A DNA stretch of 64,000 nt from Verrucomicrobiota bacterium (GTDB lineage: Bacteria; Verrucomicrobiota; Verrucomicrobiia; Verrucomicrobiales; Verrucomicrobiaceae): assembly GCA_026397715.1 (NCBI GenBank), contig JAPLUN010000414.1, positions 1 through 64,000 of the forward strand. The letters are read 5' to 3'. Below, in pieces: positions 8,824 through 15,716 of the stretch. The notes under the pieces were generated by a model, which worked only from the letters and a program-made list of their open reading frames with translations, was not told the DNA's origin and ran no database searches. Position 1 is the first letter of the stretch. Every line of letters starts with the position of its first letter. The position numbers were made by a program, and so were the translations under genes.

Positions 8824-9237
8824 ATGATCAAATTCAACTGCCTATGGACCACGGTTTTTCTATCGGCGTTTTTTTACTGTTCATACACGCATGCGCAAAT
8901 TGATTTCAAACATGTCTGGGTTGCGCGGGAGGACAATGGCGACAAGCCAGGAATAGAGTATCGCCTTTGGCTCAGCGACGAGAACCGCATCGTCGGCGAA
9001 ATGTGGTTATTCACCACCGACGAGAATGGCAAAGACAAAGAGCGTGGGAAGTATCCCACCACGATCAAGACTAGCGATCCAAAGCATGTCACCTTTACCT
9101 ACAAGTCGGGCGACGGTAGTGCGGACGAATTCACCATCTGGTTTCCCAATGGATTGAAAAATCGACAAGAACAAGCCGTGTTGGAAGATATGCTCCACCG
9201 AAAGCAGGACTTGAAGTTTGAGCGTTCGGACAAGTGA
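8824..9237 (+). CDS. Small secreted hypothetical protein
   Basis: A 137-residue protein with a signal peptide (MIKFNCLWTT, cleavage near THA-Q at residue 25). The mature domain alternates aromatic and charged residues in short strand-like segments (YRLWLSDENR, TFTYKSGDG), suggesting a small beta-sandwich or lipocalin-like fold. No family was recognised. It follows the monooxygenase gene by 66 bases on the same strand and may be expressed separately. Its base composition is more AT-rich than its neighbours. A hairpin at 9298-9324 lies downstream between it and the convergent lipoprotein gene. Confidence 0.75.
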   Translation: MIKFNCLWTTVFLSAFFYCSYTHAQIDFKHVWVAREDNGDKPGIEYRLWLSDENRIVGEMWLFTTDENGKDKERGKYPTTIKTSDPKHVTFTYKSGDGSADEFTIWFPNGLKNRQEQAVLEDMLHRKQDLKFERSDK

Positions 9238-9297
9238 ACTCATACGCTGCCGGTTTGCGCTGCGTCAAAGCCCGGGGACTTAGCATAGAACAAATAA

Positions 9298-9324
9298 CAG
9301 CGCCCGGAGAGTGTCCGGGCGCTG
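9298..9324. terminator. Shared hairpin terminator between convergent genes
   Basis: An 11-bp stem, CAGCGCCCGGA with TCCGGGCGCTG, around a 5-base loop. It lies between the + gene ending at 9237 and the - gene ending at 9374, so it may serve both. The + side is followed by an A-rich rather than T-rich tail; the minus-strand tail is T-poor. The stem base matches the hairpin at 4516-4537. Confidence 0.6.
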
Positions 9325-9373
9325 AGAAGAAATGCTCAAGAGCTGGCAGGAACAATCAGCTCAAGAAGATGTC

Positions 9374-9619
9374 TCAATGGTGATGACCGCCGTGATGGCC
9401 GCCGTAGCTGCCACCCCCAAAGCCGCCGTGATGGCCGCTGTAGCCACCATACCCGGGGCGGCCGTAGCTGCTGTACCCGCCGTACGAGGGGCGGTAGTAG
9501 GATCTGCTGTAGCCATATCCTCCCCCGTAACCGCCGCCGTAGCCATAAGGGGCGATGCATGAACTCAAAGAAGTCAGAGTGAGAATGGCCGTGAACAGAA
9601 GAACCAGTTTTGTTTTCAT
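9374..9619 (-). CDS. Small Gly/Tyr/His-rich lipoprotein (paralogue C)
   Basis: An 81-residue protein with the same signal peptide as the two genes near 4.2-4.9 kb (MKTKLVLLFTAILTL, lipobox ending SSC) followed by IAPYGYGGGYGGG. The mature region repeats GGY/GYG/GGH units and ends in HHGGHHH. Lipidation at the Cys near residue 21 and export are expected; function unknown. The position 4.5 kb from the other two, with intervening unrelated genes, shows dispersal rather than a simple tandem array. The upstream motif at 9633-9657 is conserved. Confidence 0.76.
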   Translation of the reverse strand: MKTKLVLLFTAILTLTSLSSCIAPYGYGGGYGGGYGYSRSYYRPSYGGYSSYGRPGYGGYSGHHGGFGGGSYGGHHGGHHH

Positions 9620-9632
9620 AAGTGAATAGTCC

Positions 9633-9657
9633 GACGCAGCTACTGCGGGTCTATTCA
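9633..9657 (-). promoter_or_regulatory. Conserved upstream motif, copy C (TGAATA-N15-CGTC)
   Basis: Minus-strand TGAATA, 15 bases, CGTC, ending 13 bases before the ATG of lipoprotein C. It is closest to copy A in the first half (TGAATAGACC) and to copy B in the second (AGTAGC before CGTC), so the shared element is not just one recent duplication. Confidence 0.5.
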
Positions 9658-9764
9658 GTCAATCGCTGTGCATTACAAAAGGAGCGGTGGATTGCAGCCG
9701 CCTTTCCTGCCTACAAAACCCCATGGTGCCTCGCCGTTTTTAGCTCCGTGCCCACACGGCACCG

Positions 9765-10637
9765 TTAGCAGCACTGAAACACCATCCATGCACGGCTGAA
9801 GTCTCCGGCCTTCATGTCCGACTCTCTCATCCAGAAATACAGCGTACCCACATCGCCCCACATCCAGCCCGTGTCGTCATCGGTATCGAGTTGCAGCAGG
9901 AGTTTCCACTCGCTGGCTCCGGCACGGAGTTCTTCCACCCGCGGGTTCTCGTAGCCCTCTGGACCGCCGACGTAGATGCCATTGGAGGCCAGCTGGCACT
10001 CCAGCTCCATGTCATCCCCCTGCACCGGAGTGGGGAAGCCCAGCACTTGATGCCGCGTGCGTTCGCCAAACACTTCCTGGCGATAGTTGGTATAAGCGTC
10101 ACCATCGCGCTTCCAGTCAAACTCGGCGCGCGGCAGCCGCGGTGTATCCGGCAGCAGTTCGATGCGCTCAGCTTGCACCGGCTTGCGCTGATAAATGAAC
10201 TCCTCGGGCAAACCCTCTGGGGCACTGCGTTCAGGCAGGGACCTGCAGTCCGCCTGTGTATGAACGACCTGCCAGCCTTCTGCATCTTTCGGATCAAAAC
10301 CCCACACGCCCTGCTCCTGATCGTAGAAAAAGAACAGAAAACCCGTCGCAGGCAGGCTTGAAGCCATCGCAGAGTGAACCTCTGCCAGATCAAGCTGCGC
10401 GAGAAATGCCTGCGGCTTTCCGCCATATTGAGGCCACGCTGTGTCAGCAGGCATCTGTGGCAGACCGCCCAGCCGTGAAAACCCCGCTGCACCGTGGGGT
10501 GCCAGCAGGACCGCCGGCTGTGCCAGTGCAGCAAACCGTGCTATGATGGACGCCCGGTCAGCCTTTTCCGTCTCGGAGACGTTCGACGCCGATGCTTCGC
10601 CTCCAAATAATCCCAACAAGCGCTTGAGCCAGTGCAT
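9765..10637 (-). CDS. DUF1963 (YwqG-like) protein
   Basis: A 290-residue cytoplasmic protein of the DUF1963 family. Marks are GFSRLGGLPQMP followed by WPQYGGKPQAFLAQLDLAE (about residues 70-105), FFFYDQEQGVWGF, and a C-terminal LLQLDTDDD ... WGDVGTLYFWM segment, all typical of YwqG-type proteins. Biochemical function is unknown; the family has been linked to polymorphic toxin immunity and stress contexts in other bacteria, but no toxin is seen here. It starts 88 bases upstream of the hemC stop on the same strand, so it is the next gene downstream of hemC, probably a separate unit. Confidence 0.85.
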   Translation of the reverse strand: MHWLKRLLGLFGGEASASNVSETEKADRASIIARFAALAQPAVLLAPHGAAGFSRLGGLPQMPADTAWPQYGGKPQAFLAQLDLAEVHSAMASSLPATGFLFFFYDQEQGVWGFDPKDAEGWQVVHTQADCRSLPERSAPEGLPEEFIYQRKPVQAERIELLPDTPRLPRAEFDWKRDGDAYTNYRQEVFGERTRHQVLGFPTPVQGDDMELECQLASNGIYVGGPEGYENPRVEELRAGASEWKLLLQLDTDDDTGWMWGDVGTLYFWMRESDMKAGDFSRAWMVFQCC

Positions 10638-10725
10638 CCATTTCTTTGGAGCTGCCCATCACTGCAAGCAAGCAAGGGTTCCGGCAGCAGCCACAATGAA
10701 TGGCTGCTGCCGAATCTCAGAAAAG

Positions 10726-11664
10726 TCAGAGCATACCCGCCAGATCTGCGGCGAGCTGCGCGGCTTCTTGCACGGGGCGCTGGGCTTCGCGTTCGACGGG
10801 TGGCAGGGCGAGATCCGCTTCGTTGAAGACGCGCACGGCCATGTGGAGCTGGCCGTCTTTGATCCAGGTGTGGGCACCGACGGGTGTCTGGCAGCCGGCG
10901 CCGAGGATCTTTAGAAATTCGCGCTCGGCGGTGATGCGGGATTCGGTTTCGGCGTGGTTGAGAGCGCGGATGGCTTTGATCGTTGCTTCATCTCCAGCAC
11001 GGCATTCGATGGCGATGGCCCCCTGTCCGGCAGCGGGGAGGAATTTCACGGGATCGAGCGTCAGGGCGCAGAGGTGGATGCCTTCGATCTGGATCTGCTC
11101 GTCCTTCATCAAGCCCAGGCGCTGCAGGCCGGCGGCGGCTAGGAGAACGGCATCGAGCGCGTTTTCGCCGATGACTTTTTTCACGCGTGTGGGCACGTTG
11201 CCACGGATCTCGATGATCTGGACATCCGGGCGAAGGAACTTCAACTGCGCGGCACGGCGCACGCTGCTGGTGCCGACGCGGGCGCCCTGCGGCAGGGTTT
11301 CGAGGGTGTAGGGGTTTGCGCTGACGAGCACATCCTCAATGGCGGCACGGGGAAGAACGGCGGCGATGGTGAAGCCGGCGGCGAGATCGCTGGGGACGTC
11401 CTTGAGGCTGTGCACGGCGGCGTCGATCTGGCTGTCTGCGAGGGCGATTTCGAGCTCCTTGATGAAGATGCCTTTGTCCACCTGCGCCACGTCACTGAAC
11501 TCGGAGAAGCGCAGGTCCTGGCGTTTGTCACCGCTGGTCTGGATGATCTGGCGCTCGACGCTGAGCTGCGGATGCGCAGCGTTCAGCTCCGCGGTGACCA
11601 TGGTTGTCTGCGTGAGGGCCAGCTCGCTGCCGCGGGTGCCGAGGATGATTTTTGCGGGGGTCAT
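10726..11664 (-). CDS. hemC: Hydroxymethylbilane synthase (porphobilinogen deaminase)
   Basis: HemC joins four porphobilinogen units into hydroxymethylbilane for heme synthesis in the cytoplasm. The start at 11664 is set by the conserved opening KIILGTRGSELAL; the frame stays open further upstream but is not conserved-looking. Other marks are HSLKDVP (substrate-binding Asp), GTSSVRRAAQL, IRGNVPTRVKK and the cofactor-attachment loop LGAGCQTPVGAH, whose Cys carries the dipyrromethane cofactor. At 312 residues it is full length. hemA lies upstream on the same strand but is separated from hemC by a two-gene module (11876-12771), whereas hemA and hemC are often adjacent. Confidence 0.96.
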   Translation of the reverse strand: MTPAKIILGTRGSELALTQTTMVTAELNAAHPQLSVERQIIQTSGDKRQDLRFSEFSDVAQVDKGIFIKELEIALADSQIDAAVHSLKDVPSDLAAGFTIAAVLPRAAIEDVLVSANPYTLETLPQGARVGTSSVRRAAQLKFLRPDVQIIEIRGNVPTRVKKVIGENALDAVLLAAAGLQRLGLMKDEQIQIEGIHLCALTLDPVKFLPAAGQGAIAIECRAGDEATIKAIRALNHAETESRITAEREFLKILGAGCQTPVGAHTWIKDGQLHMAVRVFNEADLALPPVEREAQRPVQEAAQLAADLAGML

Positions 11665-11791
11665 GGGTGGGGTTCCCAGCTTTTCACGTACCGAGGCCGG
11701 ACGCAAGGAATAGGCGTGTCCATGGCGGGTGGCGTTTTTTATAGCGTTTTGCGAAACTGATTTCCAGAAAGCGAACGTGGAGACGCTCGGC

Positions 11792-11813
11792 GGCGGCTTG
11801 AGGACAAGCCGCC
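11792..11813. repeat. REP-like hairpin
   Basis: GGCGGCTTG, a 4-base loop, then CAAGCCGCC form a perfect 9-bp stem followed by CTACCT. It lies in the 148-base gap between hemC and the nucleotidyltransferase-like gene. It resembles dispersed palindromic elements of intergenic DNA. It could also act as a terminator, but there is no T tract. Confidence 0.45.
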
Positions 11814-11875
11814 CTACCTCGCGCCGGGCACGCGCATGCCCAGCGCAGATAGGGCGGGCTGTCGCCACCCCCATC

Positions 11876-12416
11876 TTACGGGCCGGTTTGCGCCCGGACT
11901 TGTGCCATGCTGCGCTCCACTTTTTCCCGGTCCGCCGCAGCGAGGGGATTGGCCGCATGAAGCTCCTCCAGCCGTGCCCAGCAGGCCCCGCACCCATACG
12001 ATGTCCTTGGGCCGCCCGGCGTAGAGCGGGTTGTAGGCGGCGTCACAAACGGCCAGGACGTGCAGAACGAGGCCCTCTGGAAGAATGATCTGATGTGCCC
12101 GCTCTTTCCAACCTGGCGGCGTACATCGCACGGTGGCAGGAGTCGCGTAGTCAGCGTAGACTAGTTCCGTGTCCCGAAACTCGCTCTCCGCTCCGATGAA
12201 ACGATCCACCAGCATGCTGTCGAAATACAGGATGGGCAGGTTCTGCGGGACGAAGTCAAAATCCACGGAGAAGCGCAGTTCCCCGGGAAGCTCCGGGTGC
12301 AAGGCCGCCACGGCCCCAGAGCCAATGACGTAGGCATCCGTCAGCGCTGGCACGCACCACTTGAGTTTGCGGGCGACTTTCTCAAGATCTGCCAGCGTAA
12401 GCTCTTTGCCGTACAT
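11876..12416 (-). pseudogene. Nucleotidyltransferase-like gene with a 1-base frameshift
   Basis: From the ATG at 12416 the protein reads MYGKELTLADLEKVARKL, then IGSGAVAALHPELPG and FSVDFDFVP, resembling the substrate-binding and metal-binding segments of MNT/AbiEii-like nucleotidyltransferases. In frame it runs on to 11814 through an atypical Gly/Ser/Arg-rich tail. Removing one C from the CCCC run at 11986-11989 restores a natural helical tail (WARLEELHAAN ... DREKVERSMAQV) that stops at 11876, giving about 179 residues. So there is a real frameshift or a homopolymer error. It overlaps the upstream gene by 35 bases, as toxin-antitoxin pairs often do. Function is inferred. Confidence 0.55.
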
Positions 12417-12771
12417 CTTCGTTTTCTTCCGGGGTGATGAAGGGGCTGCCGTGAAACGGGGAGGAAGACCGCAGCCGCTGGCCTTCGTCATTCGCAGCTT
12501 CCAAAATGTCGCAGATTTGTTCGATGCTGGACCGCTCCAACAGCTCAAGCCATTCTAGCTGGGGTCGATAGAGAGCCGATTTCCTGATCTTCAGGCGTTC
12601 TTTGGCTGTTTGAATCAAATCTGGATTCTCACGCAGCCGTGCAGCGACGAGTTTGCCGCGCTGCCATTGCATCCAGTCCTGCACCAGATAGTTCGGCGGC
12701 AGGTCGAGCCAAGGCGGGAACATCGGGACTTCATCCGATGCACTCTGCGGTGTCTCGATTGCGACTGACAT
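12382..12771 (-). CDS. Putative antitoxin-like partner of the nucleotidyltransferase
   Basis: A 129-residue soluble protein started at 12771 (MSVAIETPQ). It has helices with PDLIQTAKERL and WLELLERSSIEQICDIL, then QRLRSSSPFHGSPFITPEE. The QRLR(Q/S)SSPF...(L/I)TPEE signature is, from memory, a recurrent family found next to small nucleotidyltransferase genes in many bacteria, which supports a paired module. It precedes and overlaps its partner by 35 bases, so the two are coupled. A DNA-binding or antitoxin role is inference. The pair sits between hemA and hemC and is flanked by palindromic elements on both sides (11792 and 12875), suggesting insertion into a heme operon. Confidence 0.65.
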   Translation of the reverse strand: MSVAIETPQSASDEVPMFPPWLDLPPNYLVQDWMQWQRGKLVAARLRENPDLIQTAKERLKIRKSALYRPQLEWLELLERSSIEQICDILEAANDEGQRLRSSSPFHGSPFITPEENEDVRQRAYAGRS

Positions 12772-12874
12772 GGTGCGAAGATGCACCGGGCGGGTGTCTG
12801 CGGCAAGCCCGGCTTCGCAGGCTCGACTAAGCCGGTGCTTGATTCTGCTGTGCTTTTAGACGCTCGGCCGGATT

Positions 12875-12888
12875 CCGGCTGAAGCCGG
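12875..12888. repeat. REP-like short palindrome between hemA and the antitoxin-like gene
   Basis: CCGGCT-GA-AGCCGG followed by TACTACGG. Neighbouring bases 12826-12840 hold a related CTAAGCCGGTGC half. Elements reading 'CCGGCTTCAGCCGGTACTACGG' style are commonly dispersed in bacterial intergenic DNA. No promoter is evident in the 151-base gap. Confidence 0.4.
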
Positions 12889-12922
12889 TACTACGGAACA
12901 GCGGTGGGTGATGCGGCGCTGG

Positions 12923-13993
12923 TCAGGCGAGCTTCAGGCCGCCGCTGCCGGGGGATTTGAGGAAGCCGTATTTTTCGAGCTGTTCTTCGATGATGCGCTC
13001 GCAGGAAGCGAGTTGGCGCAGGCGCTCGCGGCGGCCTTCGTCGGCGATGGCCTGGAGGGCGTCGATGTCGTAGAGATAGACGCCTTCGATGTTGTTCACG
13101 GCGGGGTCCACGTCACGGGGCACGGCGATGTCGATGATGAGCAGGGGCTCCCAGCGGCGCTTGCGCATGACCTGATCGATCTGCTCGGGCTTGATGACAA
13201 AATGTGGGGCGCTGGTGCTGGAGATGATGACGTCCACCTCATGCAGAGAGTGCTCCCATTCGTCGAACTTCATGGCCCGGCCCTTCATCTCGGTGGCGAG
13301 CTCCACGGCTTTGTCGTAGCTGCGGTTGGAGACGATGATGCTCTTGGCCCCGCGTGAGAGCAGGCTCTGAGCGCAGGTGCGGCTCATCTCGCCAGCGCCG
13401 ACGAGCATGACGCGGCACTCTTTGAGATCGTGAACTTTTTCCGCCAGATCCACGGCCACGCTGCCCACGCTGGTGGAGCCGCGCTGGATGGTGGTCTCAT
13501 TGCGCACTTTTTTGCCGACGGTGAAGGCCTGCTGGAAGAGTTTGTTCAGGGAGCGGCTGGTGGTGCCGGTGTCGAGGGCGACTTTGTAGGCGGCTTTGAC
13601 CTGGCCGAAGATCTCCGTCTCGCCAAGCACCATGGAGTCGAGCCCGCTGACCACGCGGAAAAGATGCCGCGCAGCCTCGGCGGAATCGAGATTGTAAAGC
13701 ACGAGGGCTTCGGCGTGTTCGGGCTGAAGTTCGAAGCGTTCGATGAGGTATTGGCGCAAGGCGGCGTGGCCGTCCTTGCCACTGGGCAGTGCGTGCGTGG
13801 CGTAGAGCTCCACGCGATTGCAGGTGCTGAGGACGACGCTTTCTTCAAAGCCCGGCAGCCCGCGCACCTGCTCCACAGCAGCGGGGACCTGCGCCTCGGG
13901 AAACGCGAGGCGCTCACGCACCTCGACGGGGGTGGTTTTGTAGTTCAGGCCCACACAGACGAGGCCGCTGCGAATGTCCGTCGGCTCAGGCAT
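12923..13993 (-). CDS. hemA: Glutamyl-tRNA reductase
   Basis: HemA reduces glutamyl-tRNA(Glu) to glutamate-1-semialdehyde with NADPH, the first committed step of C5-pathway heme synthesis. The 356-residue product has GLNYKTTPVEVRERLAF, the catalytic Cys in STCNRVELYA (about residues 57-66), the LGETEIFGQVKAAY block, and the Rossmann motif VGAGEMS near residue 197. It ends soon after the NADPH domain (IIEEQLEKYGF ... GLKLA). Typical HemA is about 410-450 residues with a C-terminal dimerisation helix region, so this one is short at the C-terminus. Its start overlaps the end of the CcsA/HemX-like gene by 8 bases, giving a coupled pair. Confidence 0.94.
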   Translation of the reverse strand: MPEPTDIRSGLVCVGLNYKTTPVEVRERLAFPEAQVPAAVEQVRGLPGFEESVVLSTCNRVELYATHALPSGKDGHAALRQYLIERFELQPEHAEALVLYNLDSAEAARHLFRVVSGLDSMVLGETEIFGQVKAAYKVALDTGTTSRSLNKLFQQAFTVGKKVRNETTIQRGSTSVGSVAVDLAEKVHDLKECRVMLVGAGEMSRTCAQSLLSRGAKSIIVSNRSYDKAVELATEMKGRAMKFDEWEHSLHEVDVIISSTSAPHFVIKPEQIDQVMRKRRWEPLLIIDIAVPRDVDPAVNNIEGVYLYDIDALQAIADEGRRERLRQLASCERIIEEQLEKYGFLKSPGSGGLKLA

Positions 13994-14765
13994 GCGTGAC
14001 GATCCACAGTGAAATGAACGGCAGAATGAAGCCGATGACGGCCAGCCACGCGGTCTTGCGCGGGGAGGTGAAATGTTTCCACATCAGAAGGGAGATCACC
14101 GCATACAGGCCCCAGACGATCCAGGCGAAGACGACGTGGCCAGTCTTCGTCATGGGCAGATGCAAGGCAAAGGAAATGCCCAGCGCGATGCTCAGCAGCA
14201 GCAGGCCGAGGCGCACGAGGCGCTGGATCGCGTGCGCGAGACCCTGGATGGGCGGCAACTGGTAAAACAGGCCGCCGATTTGGTGACGCTTCAGCATGCG
14301 CTCCTGCACGAGGTACATCACGCCGGTGATGCAGGCCAGGGCAAAGGCCGCGTAGGAAATGAGCGCGAGCGCGATGTGGAGCTCCACCAGCGCATTGATG
14401 GGCCCCTTGGGCTTGTAGGGCGCGAAGCCGTTTAGGAATGCCATCACCTGCATGAGGGTGACCAGCGGCGAGGTGAAGACCCCGAGCAGCGACAGACGAA
14501 ACGCCGGCCCGACGAGGAAATACAGCAGCACGATGCTCCAGGCGATGAAGACCAGGATGTCCGGAAGGCTCTTAATGGGGCACTGCCGCACCTCCTCCCC
14601 GCGCAGGAAGATGAAGCCGGTCTGGAGCGCAAAACCGAGCGCCATGAGGAAGAACTGCGCCCGCGCCTGCTTCCAGGCACCCGCCTTGAGCGCCAGCAAT
14701 GCCTGCACGAGCGCGCTCACAAAAATGAGCGTGGCGGCAAGAAGCAGTTGCTGGGAGGCAGGCAT
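13986..14765 (-). CDS. CcsA/HemX-like cytochrome c assembly membrane protein
   Basis: A roughly 259-residue polytopic membrane protein from the ATG at 14765 (MPASQQLLLAAT); an earlier in-frame ATG at 14819 is less likely because its leader is charged and not membrane-like. About eight hydrophobic segments are visible. The ELHIALALISYAAFALACITGVMYL segment, containing the conserved His, and a later WIVWGLYAVISLLMWK match the CcsA/CcmC/HemX superfamily, whose members handle heme or regulate HemA levels. Position directly before hemA, with overlap, favours the HemX type. The divergent orphan antitoxin gene starts 101 bases away. Confidence 0.82.
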   Translation of the reverse strand: MPASQQLLLAATLIFVSALVQALLALKAGAWKQARAQFFLMALGFALQTGFIFLRGEEVRQCPIKSLPDILVFIAWSIVLLYFLVGPAFRLSLLGVFTSPLVTLMQVMAFLNGFAPYKPKGPINALVELHIALALISYAAFALACITGVMYLVQERMLKRHQIGGLFYQLPPIQGLAHAIQRLVRLGLLLLSIALGISFALHLPMTKTGHVVFAWIVWGLYAVISLLMWKHFTSPRKTAWLAVIGFILPFISLWIVTHA

Positions 14766-14866
14766 TGGAGCGGGGGGCGGACATTCGCGGTCTTGTGCCG
14801 TTTCTGCAAGGGTGAACACGCTGTGTGCGGCTTGTCAGTCTGGCGGAGATGTGCTCCTATTTTGTC

Positions 14867-15070
14867 ATGCCAGCTGGCAAAAACCGCGATTCTGGAATCA
14901 AGGCCCAAGCTGCCAAGCTGGTTCGTGCGCTGCCTGAATCCGCCCCATGTGACGATTTGATGTATGAAATCTACGTCCGGCAGAAGATCGACAGCGGTCT
15001 GGCGGACATCTCAGCCGGTCGGGTGAAGTCACATGAGGAGGTGCTGTTGAAGTTTGGTCTTGCTGGTTGA
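14867..15070 (+). CDS. Orphan antitoxin-like protein
   Basis: A 67-residue protein from the ATG at 14867. The segment YEIYVRQKIDSGLADISAGRV followed by SHEEVLLKFGL matches the short antitoxin family that normally precedes a RelE/ParE-type toxin gene. No toxin follows: the next 101 bases contain no ParE-like reading frame on either strand, then apt begins. It is therefore an orphan antitoxin, or its toxin was lost. Expression with apt is possible but they are separated by a non-coding stretch. Confidence 0.65.
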   Translation: MPAGKNRDSGIKAQAAKLVRALPESAPCDDLMYEIYVRQKIDSGLADISAGRVKSHEEVLLKFGLAG

Positions 15071-15171
15071 TGGCGGGAGCGCTTGGATCAAGGACGAGTA
15101 GGAGAACGAGGACGACTCATGCTGGCGCATGAAGCTTGCGCATCCCCGCATCTCCTCCATGATCGCAGGGC

Positions 15172-15705
15172 ATGGCTCCCGACATTCTCGACAGCATCCG
15201 CCGCACCATTCGTGACGTGCCTGATTTCCCCAATCCCGGCATTCTTTTCAAGGACATCACCCCGGTGCTGGCCAATCCGACACTGCTGGCGCAAACGATT
15301 GATGGGATGATCGAAGCCACAGGAATCACCGAGGTGGACAAGGTCGTCGGGATCGACGCCCGGGGTTTCATATTTGGTGCGCTGATTGCTGAACGTCTGG
15401 GCGCGGGATTCATTCCGGTGCGCAAGAAGGGCAAGCTGCCCTGGCAGACGCGGGGGATTGATTACTCGCTGGAGTACGGCACGAACTCGGTCGAGATGCA
15501 TCTGGATGCCATCGCTCCGGGGGAAACGGTGCTGCTGGCGGACGATCTGCTCGCCACGGGCGGCACGGCCGCTGCGGCGCTGCACCTCATCGAGCAGGCG
15601 GGCGGCAAGGTGCTGGGAAGCACGTTTTTCATTGAACTGGCGTTCCTCGGCGGGCGCGAAAAGGTGAGTGGTTCCGGCCCGGTTCACTCACTGATCACCT
15701 ACTGA
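15172..15705 (+). CDS. apt: Adenine phosphoribosyltransferase
   Basis: Apt salvages adenine to AMP with PRPP in the cytoplasm. The 177-residue protein opens with the family's typical IRDVPDFPNPGILFKDITPVL (split here at the Pro-rich turn) and carries the PRPP-binding loop VLLADDLLATGGTA near residues 120-134 and the hood region GIDARGFIFG. The length matches the family (about 170-180). It lies 11 bases upstream of glnD on the same strand, so the two are probably cotranscribed, linking purine salvage and nitrogen signalling only by position. Confidence 0.96.
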   Translation: MAPDILDSIRRTIRDVPDFPNPGILFKDITPVLANPTLLAQTIDGMIEATGITEVDKVVGIDARGFIFGALIAERLGAGFIPVRKKGKLPWQTRGIDYSLEYGTNSVEMHLDAIAPGETVLLADDLLATGGTAAAALHLIEQAGGKVLGSTFFIELAFLGGREKVSGSGPVHSLITY

Positions 15706-15716
15706 CCTCCGCTGAA

